A stretch of 64,000 nucleotides of DNA from Amanita rubescens (Eukaryota; Basidiomycota; Agaricomycetes; Agaricales; Amanitaceae): contig WION01000031.1 in assembly GCA_015039365.1 (NCBI GenBank), forward strand, positions 1 through 64,000, given 5' to 3'. How positions within the stretch are numbered: position 1 is the first letter of the stretch; each line of letters begins with the position of its first letter. Both the position numbers and the translations under genes were made by a program. Shown piece after piece: positions 24,742 to 36,003 of this stretch. The notes beneath the pieces were generated by a model. That model did not search any database and had not been told where the DNA came from. It saw only the letters and a list, made by a program, of their open reading frames with translations.

Positions 24742-25667
24742 AGCGAGGCCACTGTGTGTGTACCTGTTTGTCGAAAGGAACCACCCACGTGGTCGATCAG
24801 CCTCATGTTAGTTTCGCTTCTGCAAGACCGAGACGAGCGGAATGTAAGTACCTCTAACGCTTTTTGGGATCTGACATCGATAACGCTGTCCGCTATGCTC
24901 ATAGACATCATAAGAGGTATTTTTGATCAAGTAACATGCAACGAGACAAACTTGGACAGTCACAGCGGTATCAGATATACAGCCATTTTAGTATTCGTTC
25001 GTGATTATGCCTCGACCATGGTTTCGCCGACGAGCCTAGCCGGGTCACTGTGCCCTCTCCGCGGGAATCTCTCGGGGGGTGGATAAAGTGGCAACAACTC
25101 AGTAATCTTAGCGCGATCCCCGCGTAACGCGCTATCTTGAGCAAGGACGCAAAAACAGGCATCCGAACATCACTCTGGATATTACGAATATGGTACGTGT
25201 CATTCAGAGTCTAAACTCTCAAGATCTCACGGCATATGATGAACCTGTCAGGTCTAGCTTATATTCCATCCATCCAACAAAGCGTAAAGAACGTAAACCA
25301 CCAAGAATGCTGTCCACTATGCCATACGCAAATAACCGGCTATTCGGAACTGGTTCTAAGCGAACTTCTATCAACTTCTTTGTCTCACAGGGCTACATAA
25401 AGCTCAGGAGTGGCTCTAAGCAGGCTTTATCGACCAAGCTGTACAAGCACTGAGGTCAGCGACCGACAATAACCGAGTGGCTCTTCCTGACCTAACCAAC
25501 TTTGCTAAGGAAGAGTTAATCATGCACAAGAATAATGTCGGACATGGTTAAGCCGGCAACTGTGAGAGCCGAATACAAGCTGAGCAGAGGGATTGCAACC
25601 ACGTATATAAAAGTCAACTCAGATGTTCGTGGATCGTCAGCCTCCGCGGCAACTACAACAACACAAG
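24742..25667. promoter_or_regulatory. Divergent intergenic region between AP-2 mu and terpene synthase 1
   Basis: 926 bp without a convincing gene; it is part of the roughly 2.3-kb unit that was duplicated downstream. A good TATA box (TATATAAA, 25604-25611) sits 57 bp before the terpene synthase ATG. Two partly similar strings (GCTGTCCGCTATGC near 24889 and GCTGTCCACTATGC near 25310) suggest older internal duplication. Confidence 0.5.
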
Positions 25668-26791
25668 ATGACAGACGCTGTAAGACGCTGTTGATTAAGA
25701 TTCATAGAGCCAATCACTTAACAAGGTTCCTTCACAGGTCTCCAGAACCGAAATCAGCTTTTTCCGCAGAACAAATACACAGACGAAGCTCTTTGACTTT
25801 GACAAAGAATTATTCACCGCTTCATGCGAAAAGATCAAGCAGCTCGGATATCCGTTGGACGACCCAGCCACGATGAAAGCAGCTGAACCATACATGAAGC
25901 TCGGGCCTATGATCACCGTCGGGCTATATCCACATGTCACAGATCAGGCCACTCGAGTGTTTATTTCCGTTTACGCTGGTCTGACAACACTAATCGACGA
26001 CGCCTTTGCGGATAAACCTGGACCTATCAGCGAATTCAACTATCGTTTCGTTCGAGGCATTCCCCAAGAATACCCAGCACTAGAAACGTTCGCACGTCTT
26101 TTGCGTTTGTTCCGCGAGCATTGGAACCCCGTCATGGCAGATATGCTGCTGCAAAGCTCGATGATGTTTATCACGTCGATAACCCTAGAGCACGCGGTAA
26201 AAGATGCAGAGGTGAGGTCCTGGCCAGGATTCTATTTTGATACCCGACTCAACATCCGATAGTTGCCCACTTGCCGCAGCAGTTTAGAACTGGCGCGGTC
26301 ATTCCGGGATATGTCCGGTATATCCACATTGTACTGTCTCTGGATGTTTTCTCCAGACACACCCCCAGAAATGTTTATGGCAGTAAGTATTATCCACGAG
26401 GTCGCGTTGTCCCAAAAATTGACTGATAAATAGGGCTTGCATCCGATATCCCGGTTTATCAACATCGCCAAGTAAGGCTATTCTCGCACCTTTATCGACC
26501 TTCGTCTAATCTGCCTACAGTGACGTTCTATCATTTTATAAAGAAGAATTGGCCTCCAGCTACAGCTCCCTGTGGGCTAGGACGAACAACACTAGTCAAT
26601 TGGATGCCTTCAAAAAGATGGTGAATGATGCCGTCGATATATATAGAGACCTCGAAATGCTTGCGGAAAAATATCCATGCATGCATAGGCCTCAAATTGC
26701 AAACTTGTCTGGTTATTTCCGTTACCACCTTACACTCCTTGGATATCGGCTTATAGAACTGTTGGAATTGGACTGTGAGGATATTTCTTAG
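25668..26791 (+). CDS. Sesquiterpene synthase, trichodiene-synthase (TRI5) type, copy 1
   Basis: Five exons (25668-25679, 25738-26211, 26263-26382, 26434-26471, 26521-26791) give an unbroken frame of 304 residues. The Mg-binding aspartate motif is LIDDAFADK (near residue 91), and the NSE/DTE motif is NDVLSFYKE (about 215-223). Both are typical of TRI5-family cyclases, which ionise farnesyl diphosphate. The C-terminal sensor pair RY, seen as PRYRL in copies 2 and 3, is here LGYRL, so the Arg is replaced by Gly. Relative to copy 2 it also lacks 15 nt near the start of exon 2. A TATA box lies at 25604. No P450 or transporter neighbours were found. The fold assignment is secure, the product is unknown, and activity may be impaired. 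Confidence 0.88.
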
Positions 26792-26967
26792 AATCCTGGT
26801 CTGCGCGTTCCGAAAGCACCAAAATTGTATATTTATATGTAAACCTTGCATTTATCATTCTACGACCGCATATGTAATTGTATCTCAATGCATTTTTGAA
26901 TACTTTCGGTGATTGAAAGAGACTAATTCTTCATTTGCGATGCCCAAATGCTTACCCAGTGACGTCC

Positions 26968-27075
26968 TTGCTAAATTGACAAACCTCTCCATTTAGATTA
27001 CAAATGTTAATAATAAAAAAGTCCTGGAAAAGCAAAAATGAGAGCAGAACCAAGTTCGGGAGAAGAGTACGTACC
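26968..27075 (-). pseudogene. Relic of AP-2 mu 5' end (exon 2 and flanking introns)
   Basis: This matches 24630-24740 after the duplication. The splice-donor region and exon 2 (CTCTCC-A-TTTAGATTA) are still recognisable, but exon 2 has base changes and indels, and the place of the ATG (CAT at 24739-24741) is not conserved. No downstream exons are present. It cannot encode a working subunit. Confidence 0.7.
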
Positions 27076-28014
27076 GCAGTTGAGTTTGTCCGTCATGCGT
27101 TGGCACGAACTGGAACGAACTGCCACCGTGTGCTATTCAACCGTGAGCACTACGTCCGCCGTGTATAAACCGTGGTGGAGCGTCTGACCTTACGCTGTGT
27201 CCATTTCCTCCATCGAGCAACAGTTGGGCAAAGGATTCAAGGTTGCAAACCCCGTACAATGATACCGGCAAACCGGAACTTGTTCTGACCGAAGCCGGAG
27301 TGGCAACGTGTCAATGTCCGGTCCAGCCACGCGGGCCCCGGGGCAATATCTCTTATGACGACTGGCTTTTTCTACGTATGTTCAAAATGGTTTGGCGACC
27401 AGTTGGAGTTCAACATTCCCGTTCTGCACATGTACATGACAACGTGGTACTGGTAAGATTCATACAATTCCGGTATTTTGAATTATACCAGCAGTTATAT
27501 GATGCTTTACTCTCAGGTTCACCGTATCCTGTCACTGTCAGGTAAATAAACTAGTTTTTGCCTTCGTGAGATAAGTTCCGTCATCGCTTATATCGAAAAT
27601 GCTGTCCGCTATGCTATCTAGCAACTGCTGACAACGTGGGTGTCAGGTGAGCTGAACCGGCTATTCGGAATTGGTTCTAAGCGGATTCCCGTCAAATTTA
27701 TTTATCGCACGGTTCAAGGATGGTCCTATATGCCGACTCAACTGAGGTCAGCGAGCAGGACCGTTACAATACGACCGTACGATGCTGACAATGGTGAGTA
27801 GCCCTTCCCGAAACGACCGTGATTAGTATGAACCTTCTGCTAGGGTACCGTCTGTCGTGTATGGGCATAATATCGGCCGCCGTTGTGCCGGCGACTGAGC
27901 ATCCGGATACGAGTCGAGCAATGGGGTTGCTACCACCTGCGATGGAGTATAATAGTCGAGTCGAGGTTCGTGGATCACCATCCTTAGGCTCCACTGCAAT
28001 CAAAACACACTAGC

Positions 28015-29158
28015 ATGATAGACACGGTACAACCTGTTGGTTAACTTCGTACCGCCTATCACTTACAAAGTTCTTTGACAGGCCGCCAGAAACGAAATCA
28101 AGGACGCGATTACTTACTTTTTCCGCAGAACCAATACTCCAATGAAGCTCGTAGAGTTCGACCAAGAATTATTCGCCGCTTCGTGCGAAAAACTCAAGGA
28201 GCTCGGATATCCTTTAGACAATCCAGCCACGATGAAAGCAGCTGAACCATATGTGAAGCTTGGGTCTATAATAACCATGGGGATGTATTCGAATGTTATG
28301 GATCAGGCCACTCGAGTGTTTATGACCGCTTACACTAGCGTGGCAACGATAATAGACGATACCTTCGCCGATAAACCTGGCCCTATCAACGAATTCAACT
28401 ATCGCTTCGTTAGAGGCATTCCTCAAGAGTACCCAGCTCTAGAAACGTTCGCGCGCTTTTTGCGTTCGTTCCGCGAGCATTGGAGCCCCGTCATGGCGGA
28501 TATGCTTCTGCAAAGCTCGATGACGTTTATAACGTCGATAGCTCTGGAAAATGGGATGAAAGACGCAAATGTAAGTTTTGGTCCATGATTTCGGCGGCGC
28601 TGCATGGCTCAATGTGCGATAGTTACCCACTTGCAACAATGTAGAGCTGGCGCGATCCCTCCGAGATATGTCGGGAGTGTCTGCACTATATTGCCTCTGG
28701 ATGTTTTCTCCAGACACATCCCCAGAGATGTTCATGGCAGTAAGTATTGTCCACCAAGTCGCATTGTCAAGTGTTGACAAATAAAATAGGGCTTGTCTCC
28801 AATGTGCCGGTTTGTCAACATCGCCAAGTAAGGCTATTAATTCCACGTTCTCGTTCACCTTACTAATCTGCCTACAGTGACGTTCTATCATTTTACAAAG
28901 AAGAATTGGCGGGAGAGACCTCGAATTACATTTCTCTCTGTGCTAGGACGAACAACACCAGTCAACTGGACGCGTTTAAAAAGACGGTTGATGATGCCAG
29001 TCGATATTTATCGAGAGATCGAGAAGCTAGCTGAAAGGTATCCGTCTGTGTACGGACCTCAACTAGTGAACTGGTCTGGCTATTTCAATTACCATCTTAC
29101 AGTCCCTCGGTATCGGCTTGTGGAATTATTAGAGTTGGACTCAGGGGGTATGCTCTAG
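28015..29158 (+). pseudogene. Sesquiterpene synthase, TRI5 type, copy 2 (frameshifted in last exon)
   Basis: The exon layout is as in copy 1: 28015-28026, 28082-28570, 28623-28739, 28790-28827 and 28878-29158. DDxxD-like IIDDTFADK and NDVLSFYKE are intact. In the last exon an extra A near 28999 (GCCAGTCGAT, against GCCGTCGAT in copy 1) shifts the frame and gives an early TGA at about 29034. The original frame resumes after it and reads to 29158 with PRYRLVELLELD. Without that base the exons sum to 936 nt, 311 residues. If the base is real, the protein loses the C-terminal helix with the RY sensor pair. A weak TATAATA lies at 27948. It is a young pseudogene or contains a sequencing error. Confidence 0.75.
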
Positions 29159-30880
29159 GAAACTGGTTCACACTGCGTTCTCGATTATCGGAATGGGAAT
29201 CTTAGATTTATTCCCGTCTTTCATGTTACACTAACATATGTAGTTGTAACTCGATGCGTTTCCGGCTTTTTTGCACTCCGCGATCAGAGTGAATTCGTGG
29301 TAATGCGACAAGTTCAAGCTGTCACGCGGCCAACGCCATCACAGCCACCAAGTGACAGCGTCTTCGTCAAGTCATTCATACTACAGAAAGATCTCTTTTG
29401 GCCTCCGTCGCAGGCTCGCTTTGGGTATTATTCGGCCTGGGTGTCCCTACTTACTTAAGACGAATTACATCGGATCCTTAATCCCGGACGCTGCCGTTCG
29501 CCGTTCCTCCCGTCGTTTTTTACTACTTTCTATAACCCATCATCAACAGTTGGCCCTAACGCCCCCGGTATTGATTATTGGCGACCTTGTATTAGCAAGC
29601 ATCTTCGCATCCTCCATTTTGGACCTCAACAACAAAAGGCCATTCGCAGCCCAATAGCATCCGCTCACCCATGATTACCAAAAGGTCAATGTCTAAAATG
29701 AGCGATCAATCACCACAGATCACCACTCAAAATCTATCCTCGTCTGGGGCTTGCATTCTACCGTTCAATCGTCTCCTTTCTCGACCGTGTTGCGTTACAC
29801 AGCGGGGAAAGACAATCCATGGGAAAGGCATCAGGGCGACAATGCAACGAGACCCCTCCGACAGTACCAGGAACATCAGAATCGAACAAGAATATCCGTC
29901 TATGTATAGCCCAGTACATAGCGGATTCGGCTTGCTATTGATATCTCTGGCATCTCACGGACTTGGCTTAAGGAAACGAAGGACGACGTCAATGGTGCCT
30001 AGAACACATTTACAGTTAAGTAGTAATGCTATTGTTTGCCGAGTAAAAATTCCTGTCGGAAAAACGGTGTAGACAGCGGGCTCCTTGTTATGTGACGTGA
30101 GACGGGTTCCGCTCAACTCGTCTCGATCACTGCGGCCATCGCACTTTAACACAGCCACTCCATTGCGGCACAGCCTTCGAACAAAACATACTCTTTAAGG
30201 ATTGCGAGAGTGAATTATCCACGTGAGTAATTCGCCCTTGGGGTGTTCTGTTTTGGGCACACAACTGCGTTGACTTGCGGCCAATGTCTGATTCAGAGGA
30301 GCACAACAAAAATCTCGCTGCGTAGCGTACTTGATGCGGTCTACGAGGGTCTACGTCTACGTTTCAGCCTTTTCGAGATCACGGCGAACACCAGTATAGC
30401 CGGAATCTCCATACAAGCAAATCATCGATTGTGTACGTCATAAAATTAGACTATGTATGGCTTCATCATGCACGACGTCCAACCTGTCTACCCATAAGGG
30501 AGTGTACATCACACTGCTCGGTTAAGGGCACGTCTGGTGACTTGCGGGGATGAGAAGCGATGTAGGAAGCATAGGATCAGCATAGTGTCTTTCTCTGCCA
30601 CGATCTTCATTTCGTCCCAATCGAGATTCGAACCTATTCAACATGGAGAAAACTTATGTCAAATCGCTGAAACATGAGGTAAGAAAGTTCCTGCTGCGCT
30701 TGTAATATGGGATCGCTAAATATATGCCACGCGGAACATCATGTCGCATCAATCTCCGGCCGCATGTTTCTCCAAAAAAGCGATGTAAAAAAGAACTCGT
30801 TGACATACTAGCCGGTCGGTCACTATAAATACTGAGCATCCTATCGACCTAGTTCTACACAACAGAACCCCTACACAGTC
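29159..30880. other. Gene-poor spacer, 1.7 kb, before terpene synthase 3
   Basis: The first 100 bp are the end of the duplicated unit. The rest has only short frames lacking family resemblance, codon pattern or splice structure. A TATAAAT at 30824-30830, 51 bp before the next ATG, is a likely promoter for copy 3. Nothing else was recognised. Confidence 0.4.
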
Positions 30881-32011
30881 ATGTCTGACACAGTAAGTGG
30901 TCTGCAACTCTTCGCGCTACACGGCTTCTGAACACTCGAACTTTGCAGACCTCCAGAGACGAAATCAAAGCTGTCGTCCTCGACTTTTTCGAAAAATGCA
31001 ATGCCCCCATCGAAGTCGTCGATTACGACGAAGAACTTTATATCGCCACCCGGGAAATGATCGTACAACTCGGATACCCCTTGGACGATCCCATCACCAT
31101 GAGAAATTTCCACCCTTATTTAAAGAATGCAGTCTACGCGACAGTGGCCTCATATCCTCACCTAATTGATCTGACCAGTCCGAGCGTTCACAACTGCCTA
31201 CATCGCATTATTCTTGCCCATCGATGATTATTTCGCCGATAAACCTGCCCCCATCAGTGAATTCAACAGTCGTCTAATTCGGGGGATCGAGCAAGAACAT
31301 CCACTACTTGAGGCGTATGCAAATCTTCTGCGCGAACTACCCAAGTACTGGGATCCCGTGATGGCAGACATGATGCGACAATCTGCTATGACCTTTCTAA
31401 CATCTTTGGTCATAGAACGGCAATTGCAGGATGCAAAAGTAAGCTTCGATTTTACTAGTCAAGGTTTCAGAATACTCAGATCTACTCCCAGCTACCGAAT
31501 GTCTCTGAGCTCGCCCGGTCTATTCGGTCAATGACGGGAACATCATTGATACATATCATGTTCGCATTTCCATCTCGAGTGCCCCCAGAGATCTACTTGA
31601 TTGTAAGTCCGGCCTTCTCTCGCTTGATGCAACGCTGATAGCAGAATTCAGGCGTTGCCCCCAATGATCGCATTTGTGGAACACACGAAGTGAGTATTAC
31701 CTTTAAGCGTCCCACACCACTCTGACACACAATATAGCGATGTTTTGTCTTTCTACAAGGAAGAACTGGCGGGCGAAGACTTGAACTACATTTCCCTCCG
31801 TGCCAAAATAAACAAGACGACTAAACTGGAGGAACTCAAGAACGTTGTCAATGACTGCCTTGATTCACTCCAGAAAATCAAACAGCTAGAACATGATTTT
31901 CCCGACGTATGCAGACCGCTCGCGCCTTGTTGGCCTGGATATCTACGCTTCCATCTTTCGGCGCCTAGGTATAGGCTATTAGAACTACTAGAAGCACAGA
32001 ATGACGTTTAG
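30881..32011 (+). pseudogene. Sesquiterpene synthase, TRI5 type, copy 3 (1-nt insertion in exon 2)
   Basis: Exons 30881-30892, 30949-31438, 31492-31602, 31652-31689 and 31738-32011 keep the intron positions of copies 1 and 2, but the protein is clearly more diverged. PIDDYFADK and NDVLSFYKEE are present, and the C-terminus has the full PRYRLLELLE. Exon 2 has an extra C at 31180-31181 (AGTCCGAGC), which puts the first 77 codons of the exon out of frame with the DDxxD part. Removing it makes the total 924 nt, 307 residues. It is a young pseudogene or contains a sequencing error. It lies outside the roughly 2.3-kb duplication, so this copy arose earlier. Confidence 0.75.
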
Positions 32012-32189
32012 ATTTCATATGGACATTTGACTCCTTTCTTATTTCCGGTTTGTAATGGCATGTGCATTGGGCATTTTTGAATAGAGAACATCATTACTAT
32101 CTGATATACACAGTATTTCAATCATGACTCAAATAATTCATGGAAAGGAAACAAAGCAAGGCTCCGTCAAGACTTGCCCATCCAAGAGA

Positions 32190-32656
32190 GAGTTTCGACA
32201 TCATCACAACTACCCGGCTGACCTTATAATTGCTTCCAGTCCATCTGCGATTGCAGCATTGATAAGCTTCTTAACCGCATCGTTCAGTTTCATAACTGTC
32301 AGCGATAAAACTTGCAATCATCTCCGTGAACAACGTCGTGAAAACACCATTTTCCCGAGCAAGCCGGATGTTGCAGCGTCAGCTTGGGTAACAATACGCG
32401 ATGGGGAGTGGAAGATAAGCGAAAAGTGATCTTAGTTATATTGGCATTCCAGTTGAAAAGTGTAGATAGGAAGTTTGACTCCGGAGGATTTACGTGTTCG
32501 TACGTGCATCGAGTGCGAATGGCCAAGATATTCCCTTGAGACGCGGGGTTTGGCTAAACGGAAAATGGATTCGTGTAAGGCTCCAGGACCCCGACTCTCG
32601 TTAAACAGAAAACGAGTTGGTTTACCCCGTGGATTTGCAAGATAAAACAACTGCAA
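32190..32656 (-). pseudogene. Decayed F-box/LRR gene fragment
   Basis: Translated on the minus strand in shifting frames, it resembles two parts of the neighbouring F-box protein at 32675-34194: a middle part equivalent to LTRLSGS and IPWSQISYLHIS, then after a deletion HRVLLPKLT and the C-terminal tail. Stops and frame changes rule out a product. It is probably the remnant of a tandem copy. Confidence 0.65.
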
Positions 32657-32674
32657 GACCGGTTACGCTGTCAT

Positions 32675-34194
32675 CTATCCATCAAAGTAAAACTCTGTAA
32701 AGAGTCCAGAGGAAATCGCCTGATGCATCAAATCGTCATCCGCGAAGCCTACATCCTTCGGAGTTGTTAACAAGAAAACTTGCAATCGTTCGGTTCCATG
32801 TTCTTGCCATAAACAACGGCGCGAATGTATCATTTTGCCTAGTGTTCTGGGTGATGCATCTAGAGCAACACACGAGCCAAGTGTCAGACGCGTTAACTTG
32901 GGTAATAACGTGCGACACGCATGCGCAGGTGGAAAATTGGTAAGGCGAATAAGCACATCGTCGGTGAACATGGGATGGTTACGGCAGTTGTCGATGCACA
33001 GTGCCTGGACTGTTTCCAAACTCTTGTGTTCGATGAGTTGTAGCACATCAGAGCCCCAAAGGGCGCAGTCATAGAGCCTTATGGCGTCTAGTCTGCAGTT
33101 GGAGCGGGTGAAAAGGTCCAAAAGCGACGAGAACCCAAGAAAAAATGGTGTGTTGGGATCACGGGTTCTAAAAGTGATTCCTCTCAACGACGGTAATGTC
33201 AATGAGCTGAATAACGGGGAGTGATCTGCGGAAGCAATCCTAAGTGTCCGCAAACGGTGGTTCTCAACTATAGGTGTGCGAGGGAGACGGCTATCTTGAT
33301 CTAAGGGGATATCAAGCGATGCTTGAAATTCTTCTAATTGTGGACATAGGCGGATCGCTTCTGACGCATCAAACAGCGAGATTTTAGAGGAGATGTGTAA
33401 ATAGGAAATTTGACTCCAGGGTATTTGTGGGTTCGTGAGTGCAACGACAGGGTATGACCCAGATAATCGCGTGAGACGAGGACATCCGTTGAGCGTAAGA
33501 TTGATTACGTTCTGCAATTGTCCATCAAAGTGAAATGCCTGCAAGAGCGGTAAATTTCCCAGCTGCGGCCACGACACTGACGGAGTTTCGCACAACGACA
33601 GATTTACATCCTGCCATCTTGATGAATGGACGCCAAAGACAGATAAAATCACTTCGATAAACGCAAGCCTGGCCCTCGTATGATCCTTAGCACAGTTGTG
33701 ATAATATGGATTATAGTCTAGACTCAATGTCAGAGGGAGAGCCCCCGAGCGCTTGAGCCATGTCGTGATAATATGAGCAGCGGCAGATACATCCTGAGAG
33801 TCCATATGCCGACCACGAATGACTATGCCCACAGTGGTCCATATCTTTGGTGTGGCCAGCGCGAGTTCCCGCCAGGACGAACAGACGAGACATAGCAAGA
33901 GAGGAGCATTACTTGTCAACATCCGTGCCGACTCCGAAGTCATTTTCGGTACGCATAGAGAGAAAATTTCCGCCAAGATTTCCCTAGGAAGTCGATTGAT
34001 TGGGGATGACTCGGATAACGCTTGGTTCATCGCGATTACCAGCCTGAGGTTCCTTGATCCGTGCGACTGCAAGAGATTGGTGGGTTGACCATCCCAAGGT
34101 TTTGCGTCATCTACTACGCTTGTCAGTAACTGCCTAGATTGAACAGCAACTTCGGGGTAAAGCGCTCACTAGGAGGACTGGTCGGGCCTGGCAT
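32675..34194 (-). CDS. F-box/LRR-like protein, family A, member 1
   Basis: Two exons: 34170-34194 (25 nt, MPGPTSPP) and 32675-34113, a 56-bp intron between them, giving 487 residues. The F-box opens with INRLPREILAEIFSLCVP near residue 45 and is followed by LLLCLVCSSWRELALATPKIWTTV. The remainder has leucine-rich segments and a conserved tail (HKSLETVQ, DDVLIRLTNFPP, LLPKLTRLTLGSC, SRRCLWQEHGTERL). It is presumably a substrate adaptor of an SCF ubiquitin ligase. Its paralogues are at 34399-36003 (same strand) and 46857-48364. The first exon was chosen because all three share an intron just before the same region. Target unknown. Confidence 0.85.
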
Positions 34195-34398
34195 GGGAGT
34201 TGGGCCGTTTGTTAAGCACTATTCCCACGGAGTCTTATATCTTGTCTGAATCGCAGCACGAACTTTGTTTAGTGTGCATTTTCCGAATACAAGACATATA
34301 TCTGTACGAAACTAAAGACAAGCATATACGTTAATCCATAGAAGCATTGGTATAAGAAGTATTACGAAGAGCATAGATATGGCCTTTCGGTATTTTCA

Positions 34399-36003
34399 TC
34401 AAAAGTCATCAAAATCATCGTCAGAATTACCATCAGGATTATCGTCAGAATCATTAAGTCCATATTGGTCTGGATCCCCCTCCTTAATAGACGCATTAAG
34501 CCCATCTGAAACGGCCTTGCTAATCAAATTGGTGTCCTCCTCTTTGAGTTTGCCTATAACTGATAAAGATTTCAACTGTTCTGCGCCATGCTCCTTCCAT
34601 GAAAAACGCCGCGAGTTCACCATTCTGCCTAGAGCGCCAGGCGACGCAGCTAGACACAGCTCAAACGTCAGGTGCGTCAACTTGGGTAATAGCACGCGAG
34701 ACGGAGGTGAGGATGGAATGGAAAGGCGGATAAACACGTCGTCCTTGAGGAGGCGTTGATTATAGAGATTCGCGATGGTTAAGGATTGGATGGTTTCCAA
34801 ACTTTTGTGTTCGAGGCACTCTATAATCGCAGGGGAAGTGAAACCACAATGACCAAGTTTCAGTCTATCCAGTTGACAGCCCGAGCGGGTGAGGAGACCC
34901 AAAAATGCCTGGTGCTCAGGGGGTAACATCTGGCGTGGCTCGTTGTCGCCCATCTCATCCATTATGAATACTTCAAGAGTGAAGTCTTTCATCTCCGGCA
35001 GCGTCAACGAGTTGAGAAACGGGCTGCAATCATCGAAGGTAAGGAACTTGAGGGTCCGCAAAGAGCGGTTCTCCACAATTGGATTGAGAGGAAGGCGGCT
35101 ATCGTCATCCCTGTCAATACCGGCGTTGTATGCGGCAGTGGCGACATCCACGTCAAATTTCTCCAATTTGGGGCACAAGCGGATCGCTTCCAATGCGGTA
35201 AAGTATGTCATTCCACTTGAGATGCGTAAATTGGTGATTCGACTCCAGCGAATGTGCGGATTGGCAGGTACATCAATTGGGAATGGCCAATCTAATTGCT
35301 TGAGATGCGGACTGTTGTTGAACGGAAGAGGGAGCGGTTCGTCTTCATCCCCATCCCATGTTCCTAGAAGCATGAATGACTGCAAGAGAGGCGCATCCAA
35401 CTGCGGAAACGACAATGTCGGAGCGTGAGACAAATGGATATGTACGCGCTGCCATCTGGATGAATGAGAGTAAAAGACGGATAAAATGGTACCCAGAAGG
35501 TCATCCTTGGTTCTCGAGAAGTCCATTTGCCCATAAATGAGATACAATCTTAAAGGGAGATTTCTCGACCGTTCGAGCCAACTGTTGATGACCTGACGGA
35601 CGACCTGCGGATCCCTTTTCTTGCGAATGTTTATGGCCACAGTAGTCCATAACTTCGGCGTATCTAGCACAATTGACCGCCACGACGAACACACGCGACA
35701 TAGCAAAAGGGGAGCATTGCTGCTTGACATCCAGCCTGCTGGACCCGCTACTTTTGGCAAGCAGTTCCAAAAAATCTCTGTGAGGATTTCGCGGGCAAAT
35801 CGATTGATTGGAAAAGCAGAACTCGGCCCGACTGTTCCAGTTGCTTCTTTCATCACATCTGTCGCCGAGTTTCCCGACGGCTCCTGTGTGTGAATGGGCA
35901 TGGCGACTTGACCGCCTTTAGGTTTGGTTTTATCTACGCTTGTCAACAACTGGTGAAATTTAATGGAAAGCATGAACTCACAGGGCTTCTTGGTCCCCGA
36001 CAT
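34399..36003 (-). CDS. F-box/LRR-like protein, family A, member 2
   Basis: Two exons, 35982-36003 and 34399-35933, encode 518 residues. The 48-bp intron is itself open in frame, so a retained form would be 16 residues longer. The F-box begins with INRFAREILTEIFWNCLP, then LLLCRVCSSWRSIVLDTPKLWTTV. The LRR-like middle and the C-terminal block (HKSLETIQSL, DDVFIRLSIP, RVLLPKLTHLTFELC, SRRFSWKEHGAEQL) match member 1. An added acidic, Asp-rich tail (DDNPDGNSDDDFDDF) is unique to this copy. It lies head-to-tail with member 1, 204 bp away, consistent with tandem duplication. Confidence 0.85.
   Translation of the reverse strand: MSGTKKPCEFMLSIKFHQLLTSVDKTKPKGGQVAMPIHTQEPSGNSATDVMKEATGTVGPSSAFPINRFAREILTEIFWNCLPKVAGPAGWMSSSNAPLLLCRVCSSWRSIVLDTPKLWTTVAINIRKKRDPQVVRQVINSWLERSRNLPLRLYLIYGQMDFSRTKDDLLGTILSVFYSHSSRWQRVHIHLSHAPTLSFPQLDAPLLQSFMLLGTWDGDEDEPLPLPFNNSPHLKQLDWPFPIDVPANPHIRWSRITNLRISSGMTYFTALEAIRLCPKLEKFDVDVATAAYNAGIDRDDDSRLPLNPIVENRSLRTLKFLTFDDCSPFLNSLTLPEMKDFTLEVFIMDEMGDNEPRQMLPPEHQAFLGLLTRSGCQLDRLKLGHCGFTSPAIIECLEHKSLETIQSLTIANLYNQRLLKDDVFIRLSIPSSPPSRVLLPKLTHLTFELCLAASPGALGRMVNSRRFSWKEHGAEQLKSLSVIGKLKEEDTNLISKAVSDGLNASIKEGDPDQYGLNDSDDNPDGNSDDDFDDF

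Larger units (their letters stand above)
24640..29265 (+). repeat. Tandem segmental duplication (two units of about 2.3 kb)
   Basis: Unit 1 spans about 24640-26905 and unit 2 about 26968-29265. ACAAACCTCTCC(C/A)TTTAG occurs at 24643 and 26979, an offset of 2336. ACCGGCTATTCGGAA(C/T)TGG recurs near 25336 and 27656. The terpene synthase exons align throughout, and the 3' flanks match (CATATGTARTTGTA near 26869 and 29237). Each unit carries the AP-2 mu 5' end, the divergent promoter and one terpene synthase. Divergence is visible in non-coding parts, so the event is not very recent. Boundaries are approximate. Confidence 0.8.

Noticed and set aside
30615..30640. tRNA-like T-loop (GATTCGAACCT)
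   Set aside because: No matching A box, acceptor stem or anticodon arm could be formed on either strand.
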